From contig CALYRV010000044.1 of assembly GCA_945483525.1 (NCBI GenBank), positions 1 through 14,713 of the forward strand: a stretch of 14,713 nucleotides of DNA. The letters run 5' to 3'. This stretch comes from an uncultured Verrucomicrobiota bacterium. Its GTDB lineage: Bacteria > Verrucomicrobiota > Kiritimatiellia > RFP12 > UBA1067. Both the position numbers and the translations under genes were made by a program. Every line of letters starts with the position of its first letter. Position 1 is the stretch's first letter. The notes below the pieces were generated by a model. It searched no databases. It was not told where the DNA came from and was given only the letters and a program-made list of their open reading frames with translations. Below are positions 1 to 7,471 of this stretch, in pieces.

Positions 1-64
1 TGAACAACGTCCATGACCGCCTTCCCCACCGACACGGTGACGGCCAGTTCCTCCCGGCACTCCC

Positions 65-508
65 ATGTTGGCAACTATCGGCACTGGTCTCAGCCCTGAT
101 CTGAAGAATGCTTTTGCTGAGCGCGCCGTCGCCTCCGCCAGCCAGGCGATGGACAATCTCTCGAGTTCGCAGAACAAGAACATCGAGTATTATGATGCGC
201 CGATGGAGCAGCCGTTCTTCCACGTTCGCTCGATTGACTCGTCCGTCTCTATCAATCCCGGCTCGACGATCGTCATGGGCGGCCTCATCACCGAAGAGCG
301 CAAGGCGATGGATGACAAGGTGCCGTTCCTCGGGGACATTCCGTTGATCGGCCGCCTCTTCCGTAGCCATTCGGAATGGACCAATAAGCGCAACCTCCTT
401 ATCTTTGTGACCACCCGACTCGTTGACGTTCGCGGTCGTGAAGTAACTCTTGGATCCGCGGCGGATACCGAATCGGTGGAGACCAAGGCCCAGCCGAACG
501 CTGAATAA
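65..508 (+). CDS. Secretin (GspD/PilQ family) C-terminal fragment, 5' end broken or missing
   Basis: This is the C-terminal part of an outer-membrane secretin, the ring channel of type II secretion or type IV pili. Residues 50-75 carry the beta-strand run with SIDSSVSINPGSTIVMGGL. Residues 86-99 read VPFLGDIPLIGRLF, followed by a KRNLLIFVTTRLVD stretch; together these are the hallmark end of the secretin barrel. The tail after about residue 120 is polar and unconserved. A complete secretin is several hundred residues long, so only the end is here. The frame cannot be extended left because TGA codons occur in phase at 14-16 and 38-40. The ATG at 65 has no Shine-Dalgarno site, so it is a formal start only. 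Residues 1-45 do not resemble the usual strand region before the barrel end. A frameshift, a recombination joint or a contig-edge assembly error all remain possible. The family call is firm; whether the gene is intact is not. Confidence 0.7.
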   Translation: MLATIGTGLSPDLKNAFAERAVASASQAMDNLSSSQNKNIEYYDAPMEQPFFHVRSIDSSVSINPGSTIVMGGLITEERKAMDDKVPFLGDIPLIGRLFRSHSEWTNKRNLLIFVTTRLVDVRGREVTLGSAADTESVETKAQPNAE

Positions 509-545
509 TCATCGGCGTTTGGCGTCTGCTGGAATTTCTAATTTT

Positions 546-1082
546 ATGAAGCGTATCGCCCTTACCGGCGGTATCGCGTGCGGGAAGTCCCTCGTCGCGA
601 AGTACCTGAATAATTTCGGCGTCGAAACCATCGACGCCGATGATGTCGTTCATGGTCTCCTTCCTGATCCTGTTGAACGCAAGCGGATCGCAGCCGAGGT
701 TTTTTCTGATCCTGAGAAACGTCGTGCCCTCGAATCGCGTCTCCATCCCCTCGTCAAATCAAAGATTGACGAATTCCTTTCTTCGACTTCGCGCTTCAAC
801 TCTCTCCGCCTCGCCATCATCCCACTTCTTTTCGAGATCCATTGGGAGTCGAATTTTGATATAATATGTTGCGTCAGCAGTTCTAGGAAGAATCAGATCG
901 ACCGGATGTTGACGACCCGCGGCTATTCTCTTGAAGAGGCAGAAGCGCGATTATTGGCGCAGATGACCGTTGAAGAGAAGGCCGCTCGTTCCCACTATGT
1001 GATTAATAACAACGGCTCTGCAGAGGAGCTGAAACTCGAAGTAGAAAAATTCGTTAACTGGCTGAAGGAAAATAAGGTGTAG
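546..1082 (+). CDS. coaE: Dephospho-CoA kinase
   Basis: CoaE phosphorylates the ribose 3'-hydroxyl of dephospho-CoA with ATP, the last step of coenzyme A synthesis, in the cytoplasm. The P-loop is GGIACGKS (residues 8-15). The substrate-side motif IDADDVVH lies at about 29-36, and ESRLHPLV carries the conserved HP. The lid and C-terminal part includes RMLTTRGYS and the VINNNGS motif typical of CoaE. The start at 546 is chosen because MKRIALTGG is the normal family start; the longer open frame from 450 only overlaps the secretin gene. At 178 residues it is shorter than the usual roughly 200. Sequence is missing just after DDVVHGLL, where most CoaE proteins have a PG...FG segment before the conserved VF. 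No strong ribosome site is seen; CTGGA at 529-533 is weak. The gene follows the secretin end by 37 bases. Confidence 0.93.
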   Translation: MKRIALTGGIACGKSLVAKYLNNFGVETIDADDVVHGLLPDPVERKRIAAEVFSDPEKRRALESRLHPLVKSKIDEFLSSTSRFNSLRLAIIPLLFEIHWESNFDIICCVSSSRKNQIDRMLTTRGYSLEEAEARLLAQMTVEEKAARSHYVINNNGSAEELKLEVEKFVNWLKENKV

Positions 1083-1163
1083 AGCGAAGGTGTGAATCTA
1101 CTGAGGATGTCAAATCCTGTATTCCATTGTCCGCCTACACATAAAACCTACACCTGATCTATT

Positions 1164-2699
1164 ATGGCAGAAGAATTCGACGTCTTTGCCGGCGTGAGTA
1201 AGCCGGCTGCACCCGCACCGCAACCGCAGGGCGCCAAGAAAAAGTTCCATAACAAGAAGGACCGTCCCTTCCGTGGCAATAATGGGGGTCAGCTGAAGCA
1301 GAACAATTCGCCGCTTCGCGGAGCTAACGGCGAAGAAAGTGTCAATCCGCTGCTGAACGCACCCTTGCCGACAGAGCCGAAATCGTCGGCGGATGGAACG
1401 ATGGTTAATCCTAATCGCAATCCAGAATTGCCAGAGTACCGTCTAGCCGACATCCAGACTTGGTCAGCTCCCGTCATCGTCGAACGCATGATGCCCGGTG
1501 CCGATCCTGAGGAGCTCGGCACGTATCGTAAGCACGAGCTCATTTTCGCCGCGATCCGCATGTATCTGCAGAAGGGTGGTGCGGTGCTTGCAAGCGGCTG
1601 TTTGGAGATCGTCCGTGAGGGACACGGCTTCCTCCGTTCCGCGAAGAACAACTTCCTCGCCTGCCCTGAAGATGTTTTCGTCACGCAGCAGCAGATCCGC
1701 CGTCACGCGCTCCGTACTGGTGATATTGTTGAAGGACCGATTCGCGATCCTCGTGATAAAGACCGTTTCTTCGTGATTGGCAATGTCACGACCGTCAACG
1801 GCAAGGAGCCTTCGCAGGCCGCTCGAGTGATTCATTTCGAGAACCTTACCGCGACCTTCCCCACGCGGCGCATCATCCTCGAGACCGAGGCAAAGGAATT
1901 CTCGACTCGTGTCATCGACCTTTTTACTCCAATCGGGTTCGGGCAGCGCGGAATGATCATTGCGCCGCCTCGGGTCGGTAAGACCGTGCTTCTCCAGAAG
2001 ATGGCCAACGCGATTTCTAAGAATCATCCCGAGGCGATCTTGATCATCCTCCTTATTGACGAGCGTCCTGAGGAGGTGACGGATATGCAGCGCAACACCA
2101 AGGCGATGGTTCTTTCATCGACCTTCGATGAAGAGCCTCAGCACCATGTGAACGTCACCGAGATGGTGCTTGAAATGTCCAAGCGACAGGTCGAGAACGG
2201 TAAGGACGTAATCATCCTTATGGATTCGCTTACGCGCATGGCTCGCGCCTACAATACAGTTCAGCCCCATTCCGGCAAGATCCTCACCGGTGGCGTTGAC
2301 GCGCTTGCAATGCACCGACCGAAGCGCTTTTTCGGTGCTGCCCGCAACATTGAAGGCGGAGGGTCGCTCACCATTATTGCGACTGGTCTTATTGATACGG
2401 GCTCGCGCATGGACGAGGTTATCTTCGAGGAATTCAAGGGTACCGGCAATATGGAGATCATGTTGGACCGCGGCCTCGCCGACAAGCGTATCTATCCCGC
2501 GATCGACATCGAGAAGTCAGGGACGCGTAAAGAGGACCTTCTCCTTGATCCGCGCGAACTGGAGAAGACCTGGGGCCTTCGTCGTATCCTTGCCGCCGCC
2601 GGCGCCGAGAACGCGATGAAGTCCGTCCTCAATTCGCTCAAGAAGACTCAGTCCAATCCTGAATTTCTGATCGCCTTGGATCTTTCGAAGCTTGGATAA
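1164..2699 (+). CDS. rho: Transcription termination factor Rho
   Basis: Rho is a hexameric RNA-dependent ATPase that binds nascent RNA and ends transcription. The first 90 or so residues are a low-complexity Lys/Asn/Pro/Gly-rich extension, common in Rho of several phyla. The Rho N-terminal fold follows, then the RNA-binding OB-fold with [14 protein letters not shown] near residues 144-158. The ATPase core has Walker A APPRVGKT (267-274), the catalytic-glutamate stretch [13 protein letters not shown], Walker [17 protein letters not shown], the Q-loop region with [10 protein letters not shown], and the arginine-finger region [16 protein letters not shown]. The usual Walker A is APPKAGKT; here Lys-Ala is Arg-Val. 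At 511 residues it exceeds the E. coli protein (419) because of the N-terminal extension. The 81-base gap before it (1083-1163) holds only a weak 5-bp hairpin (1104-1118) and no convincing promoter or Shine-Dalgarno site. Its stop overlaps the uvrA start by one base. Confidence 0.97.
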   Translation: MAEEFDVFAGVSKPAAPAPQPQGAKKKFHNKKDRPFRGNNGGQLKQNNSPLRGANGEESVNPLLNAPLPTEPKSSADGTMVNPNRNPELPEYRLADIQTWSAPVIVERMMPGADPEELGTYRKHELIFAAIRMYLQKGGAVLASGCLEIVREGHGFLRSAKNNFLACPEDVFVTQQQIRRHALRTGDIVEGPIRDPRDKDRFFVIGNVTTVNGKEPSQAARVIHFENLTATFPTRRIILETEAKEFSTRVIDLFTPIGFGQRGMIIAPPRVGKTVLLQKMANAISKNHPEAILIILLIDERPEEVTDMQRNTKAMVLSSTFDEEPQHHVNVTEMVLEMSKRQVENGKDVIILMDSLTRMARAYNTVQPHSGKILTGGVDALAMHRPKRFFGAARNIEGGGSLTIIATGLIDTGSRMDEVIFEEFKGTGNMEIMLDRGLADKRIYPAIDIEKSGTRKEDLLLDPRELEKTWGLRRILAAAGAENAMKSVLNSLKKTQSNPEFLIALDLSKLG

Positions 2700-5659
2700 T
2701 GGATATTGTCATCAAGAATGCCAAGGTTCACAATCTCCGCGGAATCGATGTGACGATTCCGCGGAATTCCTTGACGGTCATTACCGGGCTTTCCGGTTCC
2801 GGTAAATCTTCCCTCGCCTTTGACACCCTTTATGCCGAAGGACAACGCCGCTACGTCGAGTCGCTCTCGGCTTATGCGCGGCAGTTCCTAGATCGCATGG
2901 AGAAGCCAGATGTCGAGCGCATTGACGGACTCTCTCCTGCGATCTCTATTGAACAGCACACGACCTCGGGTAATCCCCGTTCCATTGTCGCGACCGTTAC
3001 CGAGATCCATGATTACCTCCGTATCCTGTACGGATCGATCGCCACGGCCCATTGTCCGCATTGCGGCAAGCCCGTCACTAAGCAGTCCGCCGAGCAGATC
3101 GTGGATTCCATTCTCAATCTTAAACCGCAGGCTTCAGCTTCGGGGCGCAAGATCATCCTTCTTGCTCCAGTGGTGAAGGGCAAGAAGGGCGCGCAAATCG
3201 ATGTCTTCGCCGCGCTTAAGCGCAACGGCTTCGCCCGCGTGCGCGTTGACGGCGAGATGTATTTGCTTGATGAGGTTCCGGAACTCGACAAAAAGAAGGC
3301 CCATAATATTGATGTCGTCATCGACAGGTTGGTTTTGCCGTGTGCGGAACTTTCCGACTCTTGCTCAACGTCTCAAATTCCCAATTCCTTTCGCACCCGT
3401 CTTACCGATTCCGTTGAACTCGCGCTCAAGACTGGCAAAGGCATCCTCAAGGTCGAAGAACTCGGATCCGCTCCCGAATCCCGAACCGCGAACCACGAAC
3501 CACGAACCACCACCTACTCCGAACTCAACGCCTGCGTCGATTGCGGACTCTCCTTTGACGAACTCAAGCCCCGTAGCTTCTCCTTCAATTCGCCGTTTGG
3601 AGCCTGTCCGAAATGTTCTGGCCTCGGCCAGCTCTACTTTTTCGACGAGGACCTTATCGTTCCCGACAAGACGCTGCCGCTGGAGGAATGCATCCATCCG
3701 TGGCGCCGTCTTGGGGGACAGATGGCGATACTTTATCATAAGGAGCTTCTCGTCCACATTGCGAAACAGTACAAGGTGAAGCTCTCGACTCCGTACCAGA
3801 AGCTGCCCGCGGCATTTCGTAAAGGACTTATGCACGGCTTTAAGGACGACCTCGTCCTTCCCTGGCGCCGAAATGACAAGCCGTTTGAGGGTGTCATCGA
3901 GAATCTTCAGCGCAAGATGGAGGAGGCGCCGGATGACGAGGTCCGCGCGAAATATGCCGCCTACCAGAACTTCAAGACCTGCCCTGATTGCGGCGGTTCG
4001 CGACTAAATGAATTCTCTCGCGTAGCTGAAATCGCCGGCCGGACCATCGTCGACGTGATGGCGATGCCCATCGCCGACTGCCTCGCCTTCTTCAAGAAGT
4101 TAAGAAGTAAGAGTGAAGAGTCAAGAGTTGTGGAGGATTCTCTAAATGACGATTCCACAACTCTTCACTCTTCACTCTTAACTCTTAACTCCAACCGTCT
4201 TGCCGGGCTGCGCGACATCCTCGCGGAAATCGTCAAACGGCTGCAGTTCCTGCTCGACGTCGGCCTCGACTACCTCACGCTCGATCGCGCGTCTTCGACC
4301 CTCTCCGGCGGCGAGATGCAGCGCATCCGTCTCGCGACGCAGATCGGTTCGGGGCTTACCGGCGTCCTCTATGTCCTCGATGAGCCGACGATCGGACTCC
4401 ATCCTCGCGACAACGAGCGTCTCATCAATACGCTCAAGAGTCTGCGAGACCGCGGGAACACCGTGGTCATCGTCGAGCATGACGAGGAGATGATGCGCGC
4501 CGCTGACTACATCGTCGACCTCGGTCCCGGTGCGGGACGCGAAGGCGGCAAGGTGATGTATCAAGGCGACTTCGCGGGGCTTCTCAAGGCGAACTCATTG
4601 ACGGCCGACTATCTGACCGGACGCAAGAAAGTAAGAGGTAAGAGTGAAGAAGTAAGAGTTGCGGAAAGTTCTTCTTTGAAGAAGATTAAAAAAACCACAA
4701 CTCTTCACTCTTCACTCTTACCTCTTAACTGCCTTACCATCTCCCGCGCGACAGCGCACAATCTGCGTAATCTCACCGCGCACGTCCCGATCGGTTCGCT
4801 GACCGTCGTCACCGGTGTCTCTGGATCCGGCAAGTCTTCGCTCGTCTACGACACGTTGAAGCCCCGGATGATCGCGAAGATGGACGAGCATTTCGATAAG
4901 ATGATTGAAATCGACCAGTCGCCCATCGGGAGGACGCCGCGATCGAATCCCGCGACCTACGTCGGATTCTACTCCGATATCCGCGATCTCTTCTCGAAGA
5001 CCGAGGCGGCGAAGGCGCGCGGCTATACGCCCGGACGCTTCTCGTTCAACGTGAAGGGCGGACGGTGCGAGGTGTGCGGCGGCGACGGGGTGCAGAAGCT
5101 CGAGATGAGCTTCCTCCCCGATGTCTATGTCACCTGTGAACAGTGCGGCGGCAAGCGCTTTAACGCGGAGACACTCGAGGTCGCCTACGGCGGCAAGAAC
5201 ATCTCGGAGATCCTCGAGATGACCGTCGCCGAAGGCTGCGAGTTCTTCGCGAAGATCCCGTCCGTCTACAAGAAGCTCAAGACGCTTCTTGATGTCGGAC
5301 TCGGCTACATCGCCCTCGGTCAGTCCTCTACAACTCTCTCCGGCGGCGAGGCCCAGCGCATCAAGCTCGCGACTGAACTCTGCCGACGGTCTACCGGCAA
5401 GACCCTGTATCTGCTGGACGAGCCGACGACCGGACTCCACTTCGACGATGTCGCGAAACTGATGAAGCTTCTCACGCGGCTCCGCGATCAGGGCAACACC
5501 ATACTGATCATTGAGCATAATCTTGACGTGATCCGAATGGCCGACTGGATTATCGATCTCGGACCCGGTGGCGGAGATAAAGGCGGACGGCTGGTCTTTG
5601 AGGGGACAGTCCCCAATCTCAAGAAGTGCAAGGACTCCCTTACGGCCAAGTTCCTATGA
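2699..5659 (+). CDS. uvrA: Excinuclease ABC subunit A carrying four repeat insertions
   Basis: UvrA is the damage-sensing ATPase of nucleotide excision repair; it loads UvrB at lesions. Both ABC modules are complete. The first has Walker [10 protein letters not shown] (30-38), signature LSGGE (535-539) and Walker B with DE at 561-562. The second has Walker [10 protein letters not shown] (from 706), signature LSGGE (880-884) and [10 protein letters not shown]. Zinc sites are CVDC (279-282) with CPKC (303-306), and CEVC (790-793) with CEQC. The length of 986 residues compares with about 940 in E. coli. The excess comes from four heptanucleotide-repeat insertions at about residues 222-231, 260-273, 467-498 and 644-678, all in loops between conserved blocks. 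In contrast, about 20 residues are missing between the second Walker A and IDQSPIGRT. The start overlaps the rho stop as TAATG, suggesting translational coupling. All catalytic motifs survive, so the protein is probably active. Confidence 0.97.
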   Translation: MDIVIKNAKVHNLRGIDVTIPRNSLTVITGLSGSGKSSLAFDTLYAEGQRRYVESLSAYARQFLDRMEKPDVERIDGLSPAISIEQHTTSGNPRSIVATVTEIHDYLRILYGSIATAHCPHCGKPVTKQSAEQIVDSILNLKPQASASGRKIILLAPVVKGKKGAQIDVFAALKRNGFARVRVDGEMYLLDEVPELDKKKAHNIDVVIDRLVLPCAELSDSCSTSQIPNSFRTRLTDSVELALKTGKGILKVEELGSAPESRTANHEPRTTTYSELNACVDCGLSFDELKPRSFSFNSPFGACPKCSGLGQLYFFDEDLIVPDKTLPLEECIHPWRRLGGQMAILYHKELLVHIAKQYKVKLSTPYQKLPAAFRKGLMHGFKDDLVLPWRRNDKPFEGVIENLQRKMEEAPDDEVRAKYAAYQNFKTCPDCGGSRLNEFSRVAEIAGRTIVDVMAMPIADCLAFFKKLRSKSEESRVVEDSLNDDSTTLHSSLLTLNSNRLAGLRDILAEIVKRLQFLLDVGLDYLTLDRASSTLSGGEMQRIRLATQIGSGLTGVLYVLDEPTIGLHPRDNERLINTLKSLRDRGNTVVIVEHDEEMMRAADYIVDLGPGAGREGGKVMYQGDFAGLLKANSLTADYLTGRKKVRGKSEEVRVAESSSLKKIKKTTTLHSSLLPLNCLTISRATAHNLRNLTAHVPIGSLTVVTGVSGSGKSSLVYDTLKPRMIAKMDEHFDKMIEIDQSPIGRTPRSNPATYVGFYSDIRDLFSKTEAAKARGYTPGRFSFNVKGGRCEVCGGDGVQKLEMSFLPDVYVTCEQCGGKRFNAETLEVAYGGKNISEILEMTVAEGCEFFAKIPSVYKKLKTLLDVGLGYIALGQSSTTLSGGEAQRIKLATELCRRSTGKTLYLLDEPTTGLHFDDVAKLMKLLTRLRDQGNTILIIEHNLDVIRMADWIIDLGPGGGDKGGRLVFEGTVPNLKKCKDSLTAKFL
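3363..3390 (+). repeat. Degenerate 7-bp repeat in uvrA (ATTCCCA type)
   Basis: Two clear 7-bp units, ATTCCCA (3377-3383) and ATTCCTT (3384-3390), follow two looser ones, GCTCAAC (3363-3369) and GTCTCAA (3370-3376). They encode about residues 222-231 of UvrA (around STSQIPN), an added polar stretch in a variable region where E. coli UvrA is shorter. The ATTCCCA cycle has no stop codon in any frame. It resembles the ATTCCTA array before hisK. This is the weakest of the eight repeat sites because the units are few and diverged. Confidence 0.5.
3476..3517 (+). repeat. 7-bp tandem repeat in uvrA (GAACCAC type)
   Basis: Six heptamers run in phase: GAATCCC, GAACCGC, three exact GAACCAC, then CACCTAC. 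The total of 42 bases is 14 codons and keeps the uvrA frame. It is translated as an Arg/Thr/His/Glu-rich loop (residues 260-273) just before the CVDC zinc site, where UvrA proteins vary. The same unit type recurs between the GH20 gene and ispF at 10903-10930. The GAACCAC cycle reads E-P-R-T-T-N-H in any frame and never gives a stop. Confidence 0.88.
4098..4190 (+). repeat. Inverted-repeat heptamer element, copy 1, in frame within uvrA
   Basis: The left arm at 4098-4134 and the right arm at 4154-4190 are inverted complements, 34 of 37 positions by hand count, with a 19-base loop. Each arm is built from 7-bp units of the CACTCTT/AACTCTT type, or AGTGAAG on the left, with AGTTGTGGA next to the centre. 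The length of 93 bases is a multiple of three. It encodes about residues 467-498 of UvrA, including RSKSEESRV and [11 protein letters not shown], in a variable linker before the first ABC signature region. A G-to-C mismatch at 4122 turns what would be an in-frame TGA into TCA. Confidence 0.93.
4629..4730 (+). repeat. Inverted-repeat heptamer element, copy 2, in frame within uvrA
   Basis: The left arm at 4629-4664 and the right arm at 4695-4730 match in 30 of 36 positions by hand count. The 30-base loop holds its own small hairpin (4669-4674 with 4678-4683). The right arm matches that of copy 1 at 35 of 37 bases, and the left arms at 30 of 37. The length of 102 bases is a multiple of three. 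It encodes RGKSEEVRV and [11 protein letters not shown], close relatives of the copy 1 peptides in the same frame. It sits in the linker just before the second ABC module. Three adjacent mismatches at 4651-4653 change GAG-TGA into GAA-GTA, removing an in-frame stop. Confidence 0.93.
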
Positions 5660-6354
5660 ATGACCTTAAAGACAGCGTCGCGGCGGTGATTCCGGTGTAT
5701 AATCCAGAACCGGCATTGCCAGAACTCTGTCGTCGTCTGGTTGAGATCTTCGCAGTAGTAGTTGTCGTGGATGACGGTTCGGTTGAAGACCGCGGCAGAT
5801 TCGCCACGCTGTCCGGCGTCAAGCTGTTGACCCATTCAGTCAACCGTGGAAAAGGTGCCGCGATTAAGACAGCGTTTGGTTTCCTCATGAACAAATGTCC
5901 GAACATCAAGACTGCGGTTTTCGTGGATGGGGACGGACAGCACCGTATCGAGGATGCGGTGTCTGTCGCAAGTGCGGCGTTGGAAGGGGATTGTGTCGCA
6001 CTTGGCTATCGTAAGTTCGGAAAGAATGTGCCGTTTCGCAGTCGGTTCGGCAACTTCTGGACCTCGATCTGGACCTGGCTGTTCCTTGGGATGTTCTTGC
6101 GGGACACGCAGACAGGACTCCGCGCTATCCCTTCGCGGCTGTTTCAGGAGATGCTAACCTTCGAAGAGGACGGTTTCGCCTACGAGATGCGGCTCTGGGG
6201 TTTTGTCAGATGCCATCATGAGAAATTGCGACAGTTGCCGATTGAGACCATTTACATTGAGTCTAACCGTACCTCGCATTACGACCCATGGCGTGACACT
6301 TGTCGCGTCTATAAAGTCCTCTTATCCGATTCGCTCCGCCGTCTCGGTTTGTGA
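5656..6354 (+). CDS. Family 2 glycosyltransferase, polyprenyl/dolichyl-phosphate mannosyltransferase-like
   Basis: A GT-A fold glycosyltransferase that probably moves a sugar from a nucleotide donor to a lipid-phosphate or similar acceptor at the inner face of the membrane. The N-terminal nucleotide-binding strand AAVIPVYNPE is followed by VVDDGS (DD at 39-40), GKGAAIKTAF, and the metal-binding DGDGQH (91-96). LRDTQTGLRAIPSR and the later EMRLW stretch are typical of the DPM1-like subgroup. It has 232 residues and no obvious transmembrane helices, so it is the soluble catalytic type. The start at 5656 overlaps the uvrA stop as ATGA, and the open frame further upstream is uvrA shadow. The fold is clear; donor and acceptor cannot be read from sequence. 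There is no glycan gene cluster around it to help. Confidence 0.85.
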   Translation: MNDLKDSVAAVIPVYNPEPALPELCRRLVEIFAVVVVVDDGSVEDRGRFATLSGVKLLTHSVNRGKGAAIKTAFGFLMNKCPNIKTAVFVDGDGQHRIEDAVSVASAALEGDCVALGYRKFGKNVPFRSRFGNFWTSIWTWLFLGMFLRDTQTGLRAIPSRLFQEMLTFEEDGFAYEMRLWGFVRCHHEKLRQLPIETIYIESNRTSHYDPWRDTCRVYKVLLSDSLRRLGL

Positions 6355-6360
6355 TATAAT
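6352..6360 (+). promoter_or_regulatory. Extended -10 promoter element before guaA
   Basis: TGATATAAT is an exact extended -10 (TGn plus TATAAT at 6355-6360). Its TGA is also the stop codon of the glycosyltransferase gene. No good -35 is seen 16-18 bases upstream, which extended -10 sites can tolerate. The following 45 bases are strikingly AT-rich compared with the flanking genes and would form a short leader to the ATG at 6406. Confidence 0.5.
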
Positions 6361-6405
6361 ATTTTTGATAATTTGTAATAATTAACTTAAGACAAGGAAA
6401 CGAAA

Positions 6406-7413
6406 ATGAACGTAGCCGAGAAAGCCCGTTTCGCGCGCGTGGGCAAGACCTTCAACGCGAAGAAGTACATCAAGGAAGAAATCGAAGCGATCCGTCAGCA
6501 GGTTGGTGACAAGAAGGTGCTTCTCGCGCTTTCCGGCGGCGTCGACAGCTCCGTCTGCGCCGCGCTTCTCTATAAGGCGATCGGCAAGCAGCTCGTCTGC
6601 GTCTTCGTCGACCACGGTTGCATGCGTCTCAATGAAGGCAAGATGATTAAGAAGGTCTTCAAGGGACAGTTCGGTGTCAATCTCATTGCCCTTGATTGCG
6701 AGAAGCGCTTCCTCGACAAGGCCAAGGGTGTCACCGATCCCGAGACTAAGCGGAAGATCATCGGCGGCGAGTTTATCAAGGTCTTCGCCGATACCGCGCG
6801 CGACCTTCAGAAGAAGTACTGCAATATCGACTTCCTCGGCCAGGGCACGATCTATCCCGATATCATCGAGTCCGGCGTCGGCGGACACAAGGCCGTCAAG
6901 GCTCACCACAATGTCGGAGGTCTCCCGAAGGACATCATCTTCAAGGGCCTCGTCGAACCCGTCAAGTACCTCTACAAGGACGAGGTCCGCAAGGTCGGCA
7001 AGCTCCTCGGCCTCCCCGAGGAGATGGTCATGCGCCAGCCGTTCCCGGGCCCAGGTCTCGCGGTCCGCTGTCTCGGCGAGCTCACCAAGGAGAAGCTCGA
7101 CATCCTTCGTGCCGCCGACTTCATCTTCCGTGACGAGATGCACAAGGCCGGGCTTGACAAGAAGGCCCAGCAGTTCTTCGCGATTATGACGAACGTTAAG
7201 TCCGTCGGCGTCAAGAACGGCGCCCGCACCTACGGCTACGTGATCGGTATCCGTGCGATCACGACCCAGCAGTTCGTCAAGGCAGGAATTGTTGAGCTTC
7301 CGTTCAAGTTTGTTACCATGGTCGCCGAGAAGATCGCGACTAAGGTGAAAGGCGCGAATCGTGTCGTCTGGGACATTACCCCGAAGCCGCCGGCCACGAT
7401 CGAGTGGGAATAA
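6406..7413 (+). CDS. guaA: GMP synthase, ATP-pyrophosphatase and dimerisation domains only
   Basis: This enzyme aminates XMP to GMP using ATP. The adenylating PP-loop SGGVDSS is at residues 43-49. LGQGTIYPDIIES, HHNVGGLP, RQPFPGPGLAVR and the C-terminal dimerisation motif ITPKPPATIEWE are all GuaA hallmarks. The usual bacterial protein is about 510-525 residues and begins with a class I glutamine amidotransferase domain. Here the protein has only 335 residues and that domain is absent, the arrangement of the archaeal two-subunit enzyme (GuaAb). It must use free ammonia or a separate amidotransferase subunit not encoded in this window. Upstream lie a leader with an extended -10 element and an AAGGA ribosome site (6394-6398) seven bases before the ATG, so it is probably transcribed on its own. 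Codon use (C/G-ending, many AAG) suggests strong expression. Confidence 0.94.
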   Translation: MNVAEKARFARVGKTFNAKKYIKEEIEAIRQQVGDKKVLLALSGGVDSSVCAALLYKAIGKQLVCVFVDHGCMRLNEGKMIKKVFKGQFGVNLIALDCEKRFLDKAKGVTDPETKRKIIGGEFIKVFADTARDLQKKYCNIDFLGQGTIYPDIIESGVGGHKAVKAHHNVGGLPKDIIFKGLVEPVKYLYKDEVRKVGKLLGLPEEMVMRQPFPGPGLAVRCLGELTKEKLDILRAADFIFRDEMHKAGLDKKAQQFFAIMTNVKSVGVKNGARTYGYVIGIRAITTQQFVKAGIVELPFKFVTMVAEKIATKVKGANRVVWDITPKPPATIEWE

Positions 7414-7414
7414 G

Positions 7415-7433
7415 CGGTCGGCATCGCTGACCG
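7415..7433 (+). terminator. Hairpin just after guaA, possible terminator
   Basis: CGGTCGGC (7415-7422) pairs with GCTGACCG (7426-7433) in an 8-bp stem with one G-U pair and a 3-base ATC loop. It begins two bases after the guaA stop codon. No T-run follows, so it is not a classical intrinsic terminator. It could mark a 3' end processed or terminated with Rho, or simply protect the mRNA. Confidence 0.4.
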
Positions 7434-7441
7434 GATGAAAA

Positions 7442-7470
7442 GTGAAGAATGAGAAGCGAAGAGTCGTAGA
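7442..7470 (+). repeat. Degenerate 7-bp repeat directly before argC (single arm)
   Basis: The units GTGAAGA (7442-7448), ATGAGAA, GCGAAGA (7456-7462) and GTCGTAG (7463-7469) run right up to the argC ATG. The block matches the left arm of the uvrA inverted-repeat elements: AGTGAAG at the start and AGTCGTAGA at the end, corresponding to AGTTGTGGA there. No right arm follows. It leaves argC without a Shine-Dalgarno site and creates an in-frame GTG at 7442 that gene callers may take as the start. Confidence 0.68.
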
Positions 7471-7471
7471 A

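Noticed and set aside
14..40. In-frame TGA codons in the secretin frame as recoded sense codons
   Set aside because: TGA is a normal stop for uvrA, the glycosyltransferase, argC, GH20 and ispF, and the codons around 14-40 do not look coding in that frame.
450..545. Longer start for coaE at 450
   Set aside because: It would overlap the secretin end, and the added residues are Arg/Pro-rich shadow sequence; MKRIALTGG at 546 is the family start.
1075..1155. Eight-base inverted repeat AGGTGTAG / CTACACCT flanking the coaE-rho gap
   Set aside because: It is short, 65 bases apart and partly inside coaE; it could occur by chance.
4098..4190. Long hairpin in uvrA as a transcription terminator
   Set aside because: It lies in frame inside an intact gene and has no T-run after it.
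4718..5518. 266-residue minus-strand open frame within uvrA
   Set aside because: It lies opposite the best-conserved part of UvrA and shows no recognisable domain or start signal.
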